The notes beneath the pieces were generated by a model. It had not been told where the DNA came from, searched no databases, and saw only the letters and a list, made by a program, of their open reading frames with translations. Positions 8,478-19,711 of a stretch of 64,000 nt of DNA are shown here, piece after piece (position 1 is the first letter of the stretch; every line of letters begins with the position of its first letter). The position numbers were made by a program, and so were the translations under genes. The stretch is from an uncultured Eggerthella sp. (GTDB lineage: Bacteria > Actinomycetota > Coriobacteriia > Coriobacteriales > Eggerthellaceae), in contig CAUASB010000010.1 in NCBI GenBank assembly GCA_958431815.1, forward strand, positions 7,453 through 71,452. The letters run 5' to 3'.

Positions 8478-8795
8478 GTCGGTAACTGCACAGGGCTAGG
8501 GCTAGCGTTCGGTTTTCCCTCTCACCTGGTCTTTGACACGTTTTGGTGCGGTATTGATGCGCTTTGTAGGTAATAGTTACGCAGAAATAGGGGATCATTT
8601 GCTTGTTTTCCTCTGTGTGCCAAAGCGTTGTTAAGGTGCGCAGAGCTGCAGTTTGCTTGTGCTATAGGGGAGTTTCCGCCCTGCGGAGTTTGCCATTACG
8701 CCTTTCTTGCCAGGCATGATAAACATGAAATGCTTTTGCACCGCTACGGTGCCCACCTGTTTAAGTAATAAACGCGAAAGCGATAGGAGAGGCAA

Positions 8796-11700
8796 ATGGA
8801 TACGGGAAAACCCGCCCTGGGCAAACGAGTCCTGTCTTCGTTCTTTGCATTAACGCTGGTTATGGGACTGGTGCCCGTAAGCGCGTATGCGGAAGTGGGG
8901 AAGGCTCAGGAACAACAGGGCCAGGAACAGAGCGAGCAGTCCGCTGCCGTATCTGGCGAAAGCGCATCGCAAGATGCAGCATCCGATGCTACGCAACAGG
9001 GGGGGTGTCGTCCGGTTCGAAGGACGAGGCTGCTTCCGGTAGTGCATCGGGCACGGAAACGGGCGTAGCAGAAACGCCGAAGTCAAGCGGTTCTGCTTCT
9101 AGCAGTGAAAAGGCTGTCGATAACGCTGCTTCCACCAGCAACGGCGAAGCGGCCACCCAGTCCGCTGACAACGGCGTAGCGGTGCAGGCTAGCACCGAAA
9201 AAACGCTGCCGCATTTTGGCGATGAGGGTCTTACCAAGAAGCAAGTCTATGAGTTCTTGCAAAAGAGCTTTACTCAACTCGGGAACGTCCCTTACGCGAA
9301 GTATGAACTTGCGGGAACTGATGTTAACAGTTGGGGCAATTCTGATGACCCTTTCACTATGGAGGGCACCCGTTTTGAGGTTAAGGGAAAGAGAATTGAC
9401 TCAAAATATATATCCTATTCATCGCTTGGTTATCTTATTGTCCAAAAGCAGCAGAAGTCATTCTTCTCCTGGACTGATATTGCCGGTGCTGGTGTGTCCG
9501 TCGTCTCTGGTGCGACCAAGAAGGACGCCTATTACGTTTCGAACGACAGCGATGAAGTAAAGTTCACCGTGAACCAGGTTTCTGGTGTTGATACCAAGGT
9601 AACGCGCAAGGGCAAGAATGGCGAAAGCCTTTCGGTCAAAGACGAAGGCAATGGAACCTATTCCTTTAAGGCGGATCAGTGGTCCACTGTTAATGTCGAT
9701 TACGCCGTAGCAAAAGCATCTCTGGAAGTTAAATTCGACGAGAATGCCGCATCAGTGCGCGCCTTCAACAAAGATTTTTCCGCGGGCGTTAAGGATTCGG
9801 ATATTCCCGCAAATACCGAAGGCTCTGCTGAGCTGACGCCAAAGGGCGACTACGCCATCGCATCAGCAGTGCTGAGCGACGGCAAGGGGAATGAATGGGA
9901 TCTTGTTAAGTACTCATCGTTTTCCGAGAAGCGTGTTGCAACGGTAGCTATTCCCGAGCTTGAAGCGGGCGTTTCGTACACTCTTAATGTAGAAACCGAG
10001 GAATGCAAGCTTGTTCTGAAGAACAATGCTCCTGTTGCTGCGAAGAACATTACCGATGCTGATGTTTTGAAGAAGCGAATCATTGCAGGTGCTTTGGATA
10101 CTGATGCCAGCTTCCCCTCGGTAAGTTCCGATGAGCTTGCCGTTGTATACGACGCTGGTCATGGTAATTGGAAAGATCTTACCTATGTGCCTAATGCAGC
10201 TGAAAAGTTCTTGGGCATGCATCAGTTCGGCAAGGATGGCGACACTGAGAAAGTTCGCATCTCTTATGACGGCAACAACCAGTACTGCGCGCTTAATGCT
10301 GAAACCAAAATCACTATCGTGAAGACTGCGACCGAGATGGTTGTTGATCCTGCGAGCGTTTCGGTTCCCTTTGGTACGACCGTAGATGCTTTGAAGGCTG
10401 AGATTCTCAAGAACATTACGGTAAAGGACGCTGTTTCGGGGAAGGCCGTTGATGTTGCTGATAGCGATATCTCGATAGAAGGCTATGACAGTCAGAAGGC
10501 TGGAGAGCAAACCGTAACGGTGAGCTACAACGGTTCTGATTCGTACGATTCTTGCCAGGCTGAAGTAACCGTTGTTGTTGCGGATGCTCCTAAAGCAACG
10601 CTCACTGCTGAGTTCAACAACGCAACGGTGACCGCGCTCGGTAACTCTCTGAAGAAGAGCGACAACGAAATCCTTGCCAACAACGCGGGCAACATTGTTG
10701 TGACCCCCGCTGACGGCTATGCCGTAACGTCGGTCAAGCTCGATAATGAAGAGCTTCTTGCTGAAGGCTCTTTCAGCAACCATGTTGCAACGGTTTCCCT
10801 ACCTGCGCTCGATGAGGGATCTACCCACACCCTTGTGGTAGAAACCAAGGAATGCAAGCTTGCGTTGAAGGAAAACCCCTCGGCGGCTGTTGGAAACATT
10901 GACTCTTCGTTGTTCGAGCAGCGCGTGATTGAGGGCGTTCTTGATCTGGAACATAGTGTTCCCTCCGATATCGATGCGTCCGAATTGGAGATTACCTATC
11001 TTGCTGGTTCCGTGCCGATTCTTGGTGACGATTGGGAAAAACTGAACTTCGAGCCTTCTACGTTGCAGAAGCTCACCCATCACAAGTTCGGCACCCAGAA
11101 AAACGAGAAAATCCGCATCACCTACAAGGGCAATGAACAGTATTGCGAATTGAACACGGGCGATATTGAGATCAGCACGCCTGATGGCCGTCCTTTTGTT
11201 CAGATGGCAACTGCCAAGGCGGATGCTTGGGTCTATAACGATACCGACGAAAATGTTGATGCTGCTATCAAGCAGGCTGTTACCGACCAGTGGGGCCTGA
11301 CGATCACCGATGAAGCAGGCAATCCAATCAGTTACTCTGCCGACGACATTACGGTTACCGGTTATGAGCACAAGATTGGCACCTACAAGGTTTCCGTAAC
11401 CTATACGGACCCCACGAACAAATACCAGCCCACCACGATTGAAGGCTTGCAGCTGGAAATCAAGAAGGTTCCCTCGGCATCGTTTACCGCAACGTTCAAC
11501 AACGCAACGGTGCAGGCTTTCGGTATCGACCTTACCTCTGGCACGGCTGCCGACATTCCTTCCGGTAAAACCGGCACAGTGGTGGTAACGCCCGAGAAGG
11601 GTTACGCCGTAACCAAGGTTGAGCTTGATGGTGCGGACATTTCCGACCAGATGCAGTTCGACCAGTCTTCCCATGCAGCAACCATTAACATGGATGCGCT

Positions 11701-14700
11701 GGTAACCGACCAGAGCTATTCCCTTACGGTTGAAACCAAGAAGGTTTCCATTGCGACAAAAGCTGAACCTTCAGCTGCCGTATTGGGCCTGACCACGCCT
11801 GCGAAGATCAAGCAGCGCGTTATTGACGGCGTGATTGATTTCGACAATTCGGTTCCGTCTTCGATGAATGCGGATGATCTGACAATCGAGTACAAGGCGG
11901 GCTCGACCGACTTGAGCTGGAGAGACATCAATTACGATCCCAAGACGTGGGAAGTAACCCTGCATAAATTCGGTGAAGAGAATAATGAAACCATCCGCAT
12001 CACCTACAAAGGCAGCAGCGATGGCCAGTACTGTGAAGTAACGAGCGATGACATCTCCGTTGCGATTATTGACGGCCGTACGCCCACGCATTTGACGGTG
12101 GCCGATTCCATTACGGTTAAGTATGCTCCTGAAGACGAGCTGAAGGCAGCTATTCTGGCAAGCCTGAACCCGCAGGTGTTCAACGACGAAACGGGCGAGG
12201 CCATCCAGATTACGGCCGACGACATCAACGTTGACTACACCAACTTCAAGCGCGAAGTTGGCACGCAGTACGTAACGGTGGAATACAAGGGCACGGAAGA
12301 GTACAAGCCCTGCAAGCTCGAAAACGTTGCCATCAAAATCACCAAGGGCAACGCCAAGGTAACGGTGAACTCGCAGAACATTTCGTACGGCCAGACGCCC
12401 GACACCCTCGTTACCGCTACTCCAGAAGAAGCCAAGCCCATCTACCTCATCAGTGGTGTTGACGGCAACGGCAACGTGTACGTAAGCATCGACTTCAAGT
12501 CGGTGACCATCAGCGATTTGGTGGGCAAGGACGTTCCCCTGGTAGGCAATAAGCCCCTGCAGGATGTGATTACCGGCATTCTGGGCAACGAGTTTTCCGC
12601 CAACGATCTGCTGAACAACTTGGGCACCATCGAAAAGGCGTTGAGCGCTTTGGGCGTCCAGGACGCAGCCGATGTGGTTTCTGCTATCCGCACCGCAATC
12701 GAAGCCATCGGCAAGGTTGCTCCGGGCGTTATGGATTCCAAGATCGTGCTGGGTGGCACTCCTACCGAAGCGGGCGTGTACACCATTGCCGCCATTTCGG
12801 TAAACCCGAACTACAAAACGTCGGTTGCCATGGGCTATTTGACCATTGCCCCCGCCACCGAAGACGTAACGCTTGAGTGGAACCAGGAGCTCATTTCCAA
12901 GAACATGAGCATCGAAGATGCCGGTAAGTTCAATTTCGACGTGTCGGCATGGCAAGGCAGCACTGACGTGACTGGCAAAGCCAATGTGAAGGTTCGCTTC
13001 GTCGGCACCGACTACGAAGGCAATGCATACAACAGCACCACGGCGCCTACCAAGCCCGGCTACTATTCGCAGACGGCCTATGTGCTGGGCGGCAACTACT
13101 TCGCCAAGCCCATTTCGCGTACCTTCAACATCTTGCGTGAAGACGCTGTGCTCTCCCTTTCCTTCGACGGACAGACGGGGGACAAGCAGGTAACTACCTA
13201 CAACGGCCAGCAGAAGAACCCTGTTGTGACGGTTACGGACAAGGCGGGCAAAACGCTTGATCCGGGCACCATTTCCGTTGGATATGCGGGTATCACGGCA
13301 AACGGCAAGATCTACGCAAGCACCAAGGCTCCTACCGAAGCCGGCGAGTATTATGCTTCGGCAACATACTTCGGTGATGCAACGCACGGGACGTCTTCGT
13401 TCAAGTGCCAGTTGACCATCAAGGCATCTGAGGTAACGGTAACGTTGCCCAAGGTTCATACGATTTACGGTGAAGAGGTAGACCACACATCGGAGGCCTT
13501 CTGCCAGATCGGCGGTGGGTACATCGCCGATGCCGATAAGGCGGCAATCCGCGCGGGTATTACGTGTGAATGCGCTGATGGCGCTACGGTAAGCGGCAGC
13601 CCCTACCTGGTTTCCGCCAACATTCCCGACAGCGTGAAGAACAATAAGAACTACAAGATCACCGTTAAGGGCTCTAGCGATATTGGCGCATATGGTTTGC
13701 ATTATGTCGAGAAGCGCCATGCAAGTGTGACGATCGACAATGCTTCTAAGGCCTATGGCAACGATGACCCTGCGTTCACGTTCACGGTATTCGACGAGTA
13801 CAACGGCACTGAGCATAAGGCCTTTGCCGATCAGACCGCTATTGCTCAGGAGCTGGGCATTGCGGTAACGCGCCCTGACAAGGGCACCGAAGCCGGCGAG
13901 GCTGTGGGCGATCATAAGCTGGTTGGCTCTTGGAACAGCAACCCCAACTATGAATTGAGCTTCAACGAGAATGCGGTGCTTACCATCGCGGAGCGCTCGA
14001 TGCAGGTGGAGCTTCAGTCTGCCTCCAAGTACTACGGTGACGACGATCCTGAGTTCACCTACAAGGTGTTCGACACGTCTACCGCAGGGGAGAAAACGGA
14101 AGTAACCGACCCCGAGGCAATTGCCAAGCTGGGCATTTCGGTAACGCGTGCCGCAGGTGACGATGTGGGCCATTACGCCTTGAAGGGCGACTGGACCAAT
14201 AAGAACTATGCGGTATCGTTCAGCAGCGATGCCAGCCTGACCATCAACGCTCGTCCTATGTCTGTCGTTATCGACTCCACTTCCAAGATCTACGGCAACA
14301 CCGACGAGCCCATTACCTACACAGTGTTCGATGCAACTACCGACCCGGCAACCGAGTGCGATGACCAGAAGGGCATTGCCCAGACGCTGGGGATTTCGGT
14401 AACGCGCGCTGCTGGCGAAAACGCCGGCGACTACGCCCTTACCGGCGCTTGGAATGAAAACAAGAACTACACGGTAGAGTTCAACAAGGACGCCAAGTTC
14501 ACCATCGAGAAGCGTCCTACGCGTGTTGACATCGCCGACGTTACCAAGGTGTACGGCGAAAAGGATCCTGCTGCAACCAGCTTCACCTATCGCGTGTTCG
14601 ACACGGCGGTGAACCCGGAAGTTGAGTACGATCCTTCGAAGCTTGCCGACTTCGGCATCACCGTTTCGTGTGGCGATCACTCCGAAGATGTGGGCGACTA

Positions 14701-16945
14701 CAACCTGGTTGGCGCATGCGCGAACGGGAACTACGAGGTTACCTTCACGGGCAAGCTCACCATTACCCCTGCAAGCGTTACTGTTACCTTGCCGTATGTG
14801 GAAACCATCTACGGCAACGAAGTGGATCATAGCGACCTTGCCAGCAAGGTAGTGGCCGAAGGCCCCATCACCGCTGACGACCTGGATGCCATCAAGGGCA
14901 CCGTTTCCTGCGAATGCGGCGGGGGCACGCCCAATGGCGGCACCTATCAGATTGATGCCACCGTGCCGGATAGCGTGAAGGCGAACAAGAACTACTCGGT
15001 AGACATCAAGGGCCCCAGCGAAGATGGCGCGCATGGCGTGCACTACGTGGCTCCGCGCAAGACGTTGGTAGGCATCGAGTCTGCTTCCAAGGTGTACGGC
15101 CAGGCCGACCCTGATCAGTTCGCTTACAAGATCTACGATGCAAGCGGCGATGCAACCGTTGAATACTCTTCGGATGAAGCAACGGCTATCGCAAAGGCGC
15201 TTGACATCAAGGTTGCGCGCGAAGCCGGCGAAGACGTTGGCACCTACGCCCTGCAGGGTTCCTGGACTCCCAACGGCAACTACCAGCTTATGTTCAACGT
15301 TGATGCTACGTTCACCATTACCCCTGCTGAGGTAACGGTTTCCTTGCCCAACATCGAATCGACGTACGGCGATGAGGTAACCAAGGAAGAGCATGCCAAC
15401 AACGCAACGATAACCGGCCCTATCTCTGATGAGGACAAGGCTGCGGTGCTTGGTGCGGTTTCCTGCGGGTGCGATTGTTCTTCGACTAAGGATGTAGGCA
15501 CCTATACCGTTACGGCAAAGGTTCCCGCCACGGTAAAGACGAACAAGAACTACACCGTGAAGGTTGAAGACGGCACGCACACCATCAACCCGCGTAGCAC
15601 CTATGCGGAAATCCAGTCGGCCGAAAAGACCTATGGTGAGAACGACCCCGCATTCACCTTCAAGGTATGGGATAGCTCGGGTAGCGTATGGGTCGAGTAC
15701 AAGGACCAGACTGTTATCGACAGCATGGGCATTTCGGTAACGCGTGCAGAGGGCAATGATGCTGGTGAATACGCGCTGAGCGGTTCGTGGACCAACAAGA
15801 ACTACAAGCTGACGTTCAATGACGACGCCAAGCTCACCATTAAGCCTGCTGAAGTGGAAATGGTGCTGCCCAACATCACCACGACATTCGACGACGTGGT
15901 TGATCATGCCAAGCATGTAAAGGGCGTCCAGTTCGACTCTCGCATTTCTGAGGCGGACAAGGCTGCCTTGCTCGACGCGGTTACCTGCGAGTGCGGCAAC
16001 AAGATGGGTGCAGACCAGGGTACGTACACCATCACGGCCGATGTGCCCGAAAGCGTTAAGAACAACCCGAACTACCACGTAACGGTAAAGAACGGTACGC
16101 ATACCATCGTTGCCCGTCAGATGGTTGTTGAGCTGGAGTCCACTTCGAAGATTTCCAGAGACGAGGAACCGGCAGCCCAGTTCAAGGCTTGGTACGTACT
16201 GCCCAACACCAACAACGCTCAGGCGGTTGCGACGTACAGCGGTGACGATGCGGCGAACAAGTCGGTAGGTTCCTTGGTGCCGTGCACGGACGAAAGCATT
16301 CTCAAGTCGCTGAACATCACCGTATCGCGCGAGGATTCTTCCGAAACGCCGGGCGTGTATGTGCTGAAGGGCACGTGCAACAACCCGAACTACGCTGTTT
16401 CGTTCAGCGAAACGGTTGCCACGCTTACCGTTCACCCGCGTGTTGATGTTGTAACCGCTTCTGAAGGCGGCACGGTGAGCTCCGATGTGAAGGGCGGCCC
16501 GCAGGGCACCATCATCACCGTCGAGGCAACGCCCGATGAAGGCTACGTCTTCGACGAATGGGTGCTTACCGAAGGCGACGGCATCATTGCCGACGCCAAG
16601 GCCGCGAAGACCACCATCACGGTTGGTTCCGAGAACGTTGTGGTGAAGGCGAAGTTCGCCAAGAAGCCTGACGAGCCGGTAACCCCTGTTGACCCGGGTA
16701 CCGACCCCGGCCAGGGCGGCGGTTCTGGCAGCGCTGATTCCGGCAACGGCACCAACGCCGCACCGACTGAAAAGGCCGATGCAGCCAACGCTGAAGCGGC
16801 TGACCAAGCTGCCGAAAGCGCAACCACCACGAAGACCGGCGACTCGCTGGCTTCTACGGCGGCCTTGGTAGCGGTGCTTGGCATTGTTGCCGCAGCGGTT
16901 GCCTGCCTGGCAGTTCGCAAGTCGCGCAGGAACCGCAAGCACTAA
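8796..16945 (+). CDS. giant MBG/InlB-repeat surface protein, out of frame at a G7 tract
   Basis: A signal peptide (LSSFFALTLVMGLVPVSAYA) starts at ATG 8796, with GGAGAGG before it, and is followed by a low-complexity Ser/Gln/Ala stretch. As sequenced, that frame ends at 9068 (90 residues). The next frame is open from 9005 to 16945; adding one G to the run at 8999-9005 would join them into about 2,716 residues. Order: three 290-residue tandem repeats (9718-12350), MBG-like Ig modules, then two alternating module types (VTVTLPxxxTIYGxEV with C-x-C pairs, and SASKxYGxxDPxFTYKVFD, the MBG_2 type), an InlB-B-like module near 16440 (GGTVSSDVKGGPQGT), and a spacer. It ends in TTKTGDS plus a membrane helix and RKSRRNRKH, a sortase-type anchor without canonical LPXTG. 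It probably acts as a stalk-like adhesin on the cell wall. Confidence 0.85.
8999..9005 (+). repeat. G7 homopolymer at the frame break of the surface protein
   Basis: Seven consecutive G follow CA just after the signal-peptide region. With eight G the signal-peptide frame runs on into GVSSGSKDEAAS and the 2.6-kilo-residue body; with seven it stops at 9068. Confidence 0.9.
9718..12350 (+). repeat. three tandem repeats of about 875 bp inside the surface-protein gene
   Basis: Units begin near 9718, 10591 and 11473. Each encodes about 290 residues with the same order of landmarks: an EFNNATV-like opening, GYAVTSVKLD, YTLNVETEECKL, a KQRVI-type helix, HKFG, RITYKGN-QYC, then an Ig-like strand block. 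The copies have diverged at the DNA level. Confidence 0.85.
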
Positions 16946-16973
16946 TCGCTTTCCTGGTTAAAGCGCAATGAAA

Positions 16974-17004
16974 AGAAGGACCTCAGCAGTGCTGGGGTCC
17001 TTCT
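16974..17004 (+). terminator. rho-independent terminator of the surface protein
   Basis: AGAAGGACC/GGTCCTTCT with an additional inner stem (CAGCA/TGCTG), followed by TCGTTTT. The following 155 bases to 17159 show nothing else. Confidence 0.85.
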
Positions 17005-17159
17005 TCGTTTTGGGGTATGACGCTTAGCGGCATGGGCCGTACCGTCGCAGTAGATGCCAGGGGACGCGGCGTTGGCATGTATGGCGCAGTGCGCTCGTCT
17101 AGCGATGCTGTGAATTGCAGCCGTAAGGTGCCTTGTGAGCTTCGCCTAACGTTCAAGCC

Positions 17160-18140
17160 CTAAAACTGCGTCAGCGTTTCTTCCGGTTCGATAAGCGTAT
17201 CGGGAGCGGCATTCAGGTAATCGCTCAGATGAGCGCTCCTGAGCGCTGGATTATCGTTGGTGCTGTAGTAATACGTTCCCGTTTTTGCGGAAAAGCAACC
17301 CGTGTAAATGGTGCGCTCCCACGTGCCGTCGCCCATTTGGGCGCTGCCTTCAACCATGGCAACGTTGCCCAGTGTATGGAACAGGCGCATCACGTTTTCC
17401 TGCTCGGATTCCTTTGCGGGGTAGTTCGCGTTCAGGAAAGCTGCTTTCACGAAGCGCGAGGTGGTGTACGAATCGCCTGGGATGCCACGAGCGCCGGCGC
17501 CAGCACCAAACGGCGAAAGCTGCGCGCTGCCCCAGGAAACGGTTCCCGGGAATGCGCTGGTAACGTTCAGATAGGTGCGCAGGTTTTCCATATGCCAGTC
17601 GAAGGTAGGTTGGTTTGCCAGGGTGTCCACGGGGTTGTGATGCACGTGCATGCCGTCGGGCAGGTACTCCACCACGATGCTGCGGGTGGCGTCGCCGATA
17701 ATCCAATGCAGCAGGGAAACACCCAGCTCGTTGCTAACCGGCTTGGCAACAATCGCCACGTTGGCAAGGGCGGCTTCAACTTCGTCTACCGTGCTGAAGT
17801 TAGCGGCAACCCATACCGGAAACTCGTAGGCTGCCATATTCGTTTTGCCCGCAACGGCTTCAGGCTCGTACTGGGCATAGCCGGGGAAGTTCAGCCCGGC
17901 AACGGCAAGGCCGGCATCGTTGCCGCAATCGAAGTACAGCGGGTAGCCCTGGTAGGTGATGCCCATACCGATAAGGGCGTGGCTGGCGGGCTTTTTCGGG
18001 GCTTCTTCAGGGAACGCCTGGGCAAGCGGATAGCCTTTCGGGGTGATTACCAGGTGCTCGCCAAAGGGCACGCTCCAGTCAAGGTTGCGTCCGAAGTACA
18101 TATCTCCGTCAGCGGAGGTGAATCTGATTCCAGTGCACAT
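17160..18140 (-). CDS. bsh: bile salt hydrolase (choloylglycine hydrolase family)
   Basis: 326 residues starting MCTGIRFTSADGDMYFGRNLDW. After Met removal Cys2 becomes the N-terminal nucleophile; Arg18 and Asp21 of the active site are visible, and ELGVSLLHWIIGD, EYLPDG, HNPVDTLANQPTFDWH and GIPGDSYTTSRFVKAAFL match the conserved core. It deconjugates glycine or taurine bile salts; penicillin V acylases share the fold, but the loop motifs favour bile salts. The longer frame opening at 18254 is not used because Cys must follow the initiator Met. It stands alone, divergent from the queuosine cluster, and has no signal peptide. Confidence 0.93.
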   Translation of the reverse strand: MCTGIRFTSADGDMYFGRNLDWSVPFGEHLVITPKGYPLAQAFPEEAPKKPASHALIGMGITYQGYPLYFDCGNDAGLAVAGLNFPGYAQYEPEAVAGKTNMAAYEFPVWVAANFSTVDEVEAALANVAIVAKPVSNELGVSLLHWIIGDATRSIVVEYLPDGMHVHHNPVDTLANQPTFDWHMENLRTYLNVTSAFPGTVSWGSAQLSPFGAGAGARGIPGDSYTTSRFVKAAFLNANYPAKESEQENVMRLFHTLGNVAMVEGSAQMGDGTWERTIYTGCFSAKTGTYYYSTNDNPALRSAHLSDYLNAAPDTLIEPEETLTQF

Positions 18141-18319
18141 GCTTCCTTCTTTCGTTGTGATGCAAGCGCGTTGCTGCTGCACCCAAGTGGGGGCACAGCC
18201 GCGCTTGCGAGGTTCGTTCGATTGGCATGCCGAATATGCAAAGCATGCACCCAAAGTGCCCCTTGGTGCGCCGAAAGCATTGCACGTTGCCGTTTTGTCA
18301 TGGAGCCGTGGTGTGTTGG

Positions 18320-18349
18320 TTGGAATACGGGTTGAAGGCTCGGTATACT
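18320..18349 (+). promoter_or_regulatory. putative promoter of the queuosine operon
   Basis: TTGGAA (18320-18325), an 18-base spacer and TATACT (18344-18349). Start of transcription would fall near 18356, about 30 bases before the candidate preQ1 aptamer. Confidence 0.55.
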
Positions 18350-18386
18350 ATCCTTCGTTCGGTTTTGCGCTGTGTGCGCAGGCCGA

Positions 18387-18425
18387 CGACAGTTCGAAAC
18401 CCTCCTGTCGTTAAACAAAACTAGG
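18387..18425 (+). ncRNA. candidate class I preQ1 riboswitch
   Basis: CGACAG (18387-18392) pairs with CTGTCG (18405-18410) around the loop TTCGAAACCCTC, followed by the A-rich tail TTAAACAAAACTAGG (18411-18425). A small stem, a C-rich loop and an A-rich tail ending in CTAGG are the compact preQ1-I pattern and resemble the known thermophile aptamer tail GTTAACAAAACAAGG. Position, directly before queD-queE-queC, supports it. Pseudoknot pairing was judged by eye only. Confidence 0.62.
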
Positions 18426-18503
18426 TCTTCCGCTCCGTGCGTTTTGCGGTGCTTCTTCGTGCCTTGTTTTGCTTACGGCAGGTTTTTCAGAAGGAGCATT
18501 TTT

Positions 18504-18929
18504 ATGTACGGCCTTAAAACCGAAAGCAGCTTCGACGCTGCCCACTTCCTTACCGACTACCACGGCAAGTGCGAGAACCTTCACGGCCACCGCTGGCGTG
18601 TTGTTGCCTACCTGGCACAGGATTCGCTCTGCGAAGAGGGCACCCACAAAGACATGGTTATCGACTTCGGCGATTTCAAGCGTGCTCTGCGCGAGCTCAC
18701 CGAAGAGCTTGACCATTCCTTCATTGTGGAGGAAGGCTCGCTTATGCCCGAAACCCTTGCGTGCCTGGAAAAGGAAGGCTTCACCCTTTCCATGATGCCG
18801 TTCCGTACCACGGCGGAAAACCTGGCGCGTTACTTTTACGAGCGCCTGGGGCAGCGTAACTTGCCCGTTTCGCAGGTAGAGGTGTACGAAACGCCCAACA
18901 ATTGCGCAATCTACTACGGGGAGAACTAG
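18504..18929 (+). CDS. queD: 6-carboxytetrahydropterin synthase
   Basis: 141 residues. It converts 7,8-dihydroneopterin triphosphate to 6-carboxytetrahydropterin in queuosine synthesis. Zinc ligands are seen in FDAAHFL and the CENLHGHRWRV motif, which also carries the catalytic Cys. VIDFGDFKRAL and ELDHSFI follow in the usual positions, and ETPNNCAIY closes the protein. AAGGAG (18491-18496) fixes the ATG at 18504; the longer open frame upstream runs through the riboswitch. queE begins 2 bases after its stop. Confidence 0.95.
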   Translation: MYGLKTESSFDAAHFLTDYHGKCENLHGHRWRVVAYLAQDSLCEEGTHKDMVIDFGDFKRALRELTEELDHSFIVEEGSLMPETLACLEKEGFTLSMMPFRTTAENLARYFYERLGQRNLPVSQVEVYETPNNCAIYYGEN

Positions 18930-18931
18930 CC

Positions 18932-19708
18932 GTGGCGCCGTGCAAGGCAACGCTTGACGAAAAAGACCCTGATTCGTGCTTTCTGCCGGTGGTGGAACGC
19001 TTCGTTTCCATCAACGGTGAAGGGCCGCGTGCAGGCAGGCTTGCGGCGTTCATCCGCTTCGCGGGCTGCAACCTTGCCTGTTCATGGTGCGATACCGCGT
19101 GGGCGAATGTGGGCAACTGCGAACACGAGGACATAGCGCCCGCTTCCTTGGTTGAATGGGTGGCGGGCACCGGTGTTTCGTGCGTCACGCTTACCGGCGG
19201 CGAGCCGGCGCTGCAGCCAGGGCTTCCTGCGCTTATTGACGCACTGTGCCGGTCTGATTCGTGGGGTCGTACGGGCAAACGCGTGGTGGAAGTGGAAACC
19301 AACGGCGCAGTAGACCTTGAAGCGCTCAATAACCTGCGCGTTTCGCTTGAATCGGCTGCCGAAGGCGCAGGGCAGGGCGGCGAACAGCCCAATGTCTGCT
19401 TTACCGTGGACTGCAAAATGCCCTCGAGCGGCATGACGTCTGAAATGCTGCCTTCTAACTATGCGTTACTCCGTGCAGGCGATGCAGTTAAGTTCGTGGT
19501 AGCCAGCTTGGAAGACTTGGAATGCGCCAAGGCGGTTATCGAAGAACACGACTTGTGCAGCATCTGCGAGGTGTTCTTCAGCCCGGTGTTCAGCTGCATC
19601 GAGCCTGCGGAAATCGTCGATTTCATGGAACAGCAGGGCTTGGCGCAGGTGCGCCTTCAGTTGCAGCTTCATAAGATTATCTGGCCCGATGTGGATAGGG
19701 GAGTGTAG
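18932..19708 (+). CDS. queE: 7-carboxy-7-deazaguanine synthase (radical SAM)
   Basis: 258 residues from GTG 18932, preceded by GGGGAG. It makes the ring contraction from carboxytetrahydropterin to CDG using S-adenosylmethionine and a 4Fe-4S cluster. FVSINGEGPRAGRLAAFIRF leads into CNLACSWCDTAW, the C-x3-C-x2-C cluster motif near residue 40. VTLTGGEPALQ is the SAM-binding GGEP element, followed by VEVETNGA. A TTG opening at 18902 overlaps queD and is less likely. queC follows after 3 bases. Confidence 0.94.
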   Translation: MAPCKATLDEKDPDSCFLPVVERFVSINGEGPRAGRLAAFIRFAGCNLACSWCDTAWANVGNCEHEDIAPASLVEWVAGTGVSCVTLTGGEPALQPGLPALIDALCRSDSWGRTGKRVVEVETNGAVDLEALNNLRVSLESAAEGAGQGGEQPNVCFTVDCKMPSSGMTSEMLPSNYALLRAGDAVKFVVASLEDLECAKAVIEEHDLCSICEVFFSPVFSCIEPAEIVDFMEQQGLAQVRLQLQLHKIIWPDVDRGV

Positions 19709-19711
19709 TAC

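Noticed and set aside
11771..16942. A 1,723-residue open frame on the minus strand inside the surface-protein gene
   Set aside because: It is a shadow of the repeat-rich sense gene: codon bias keeps the antisense frame open, it has no signal or domain and no ribosome site.
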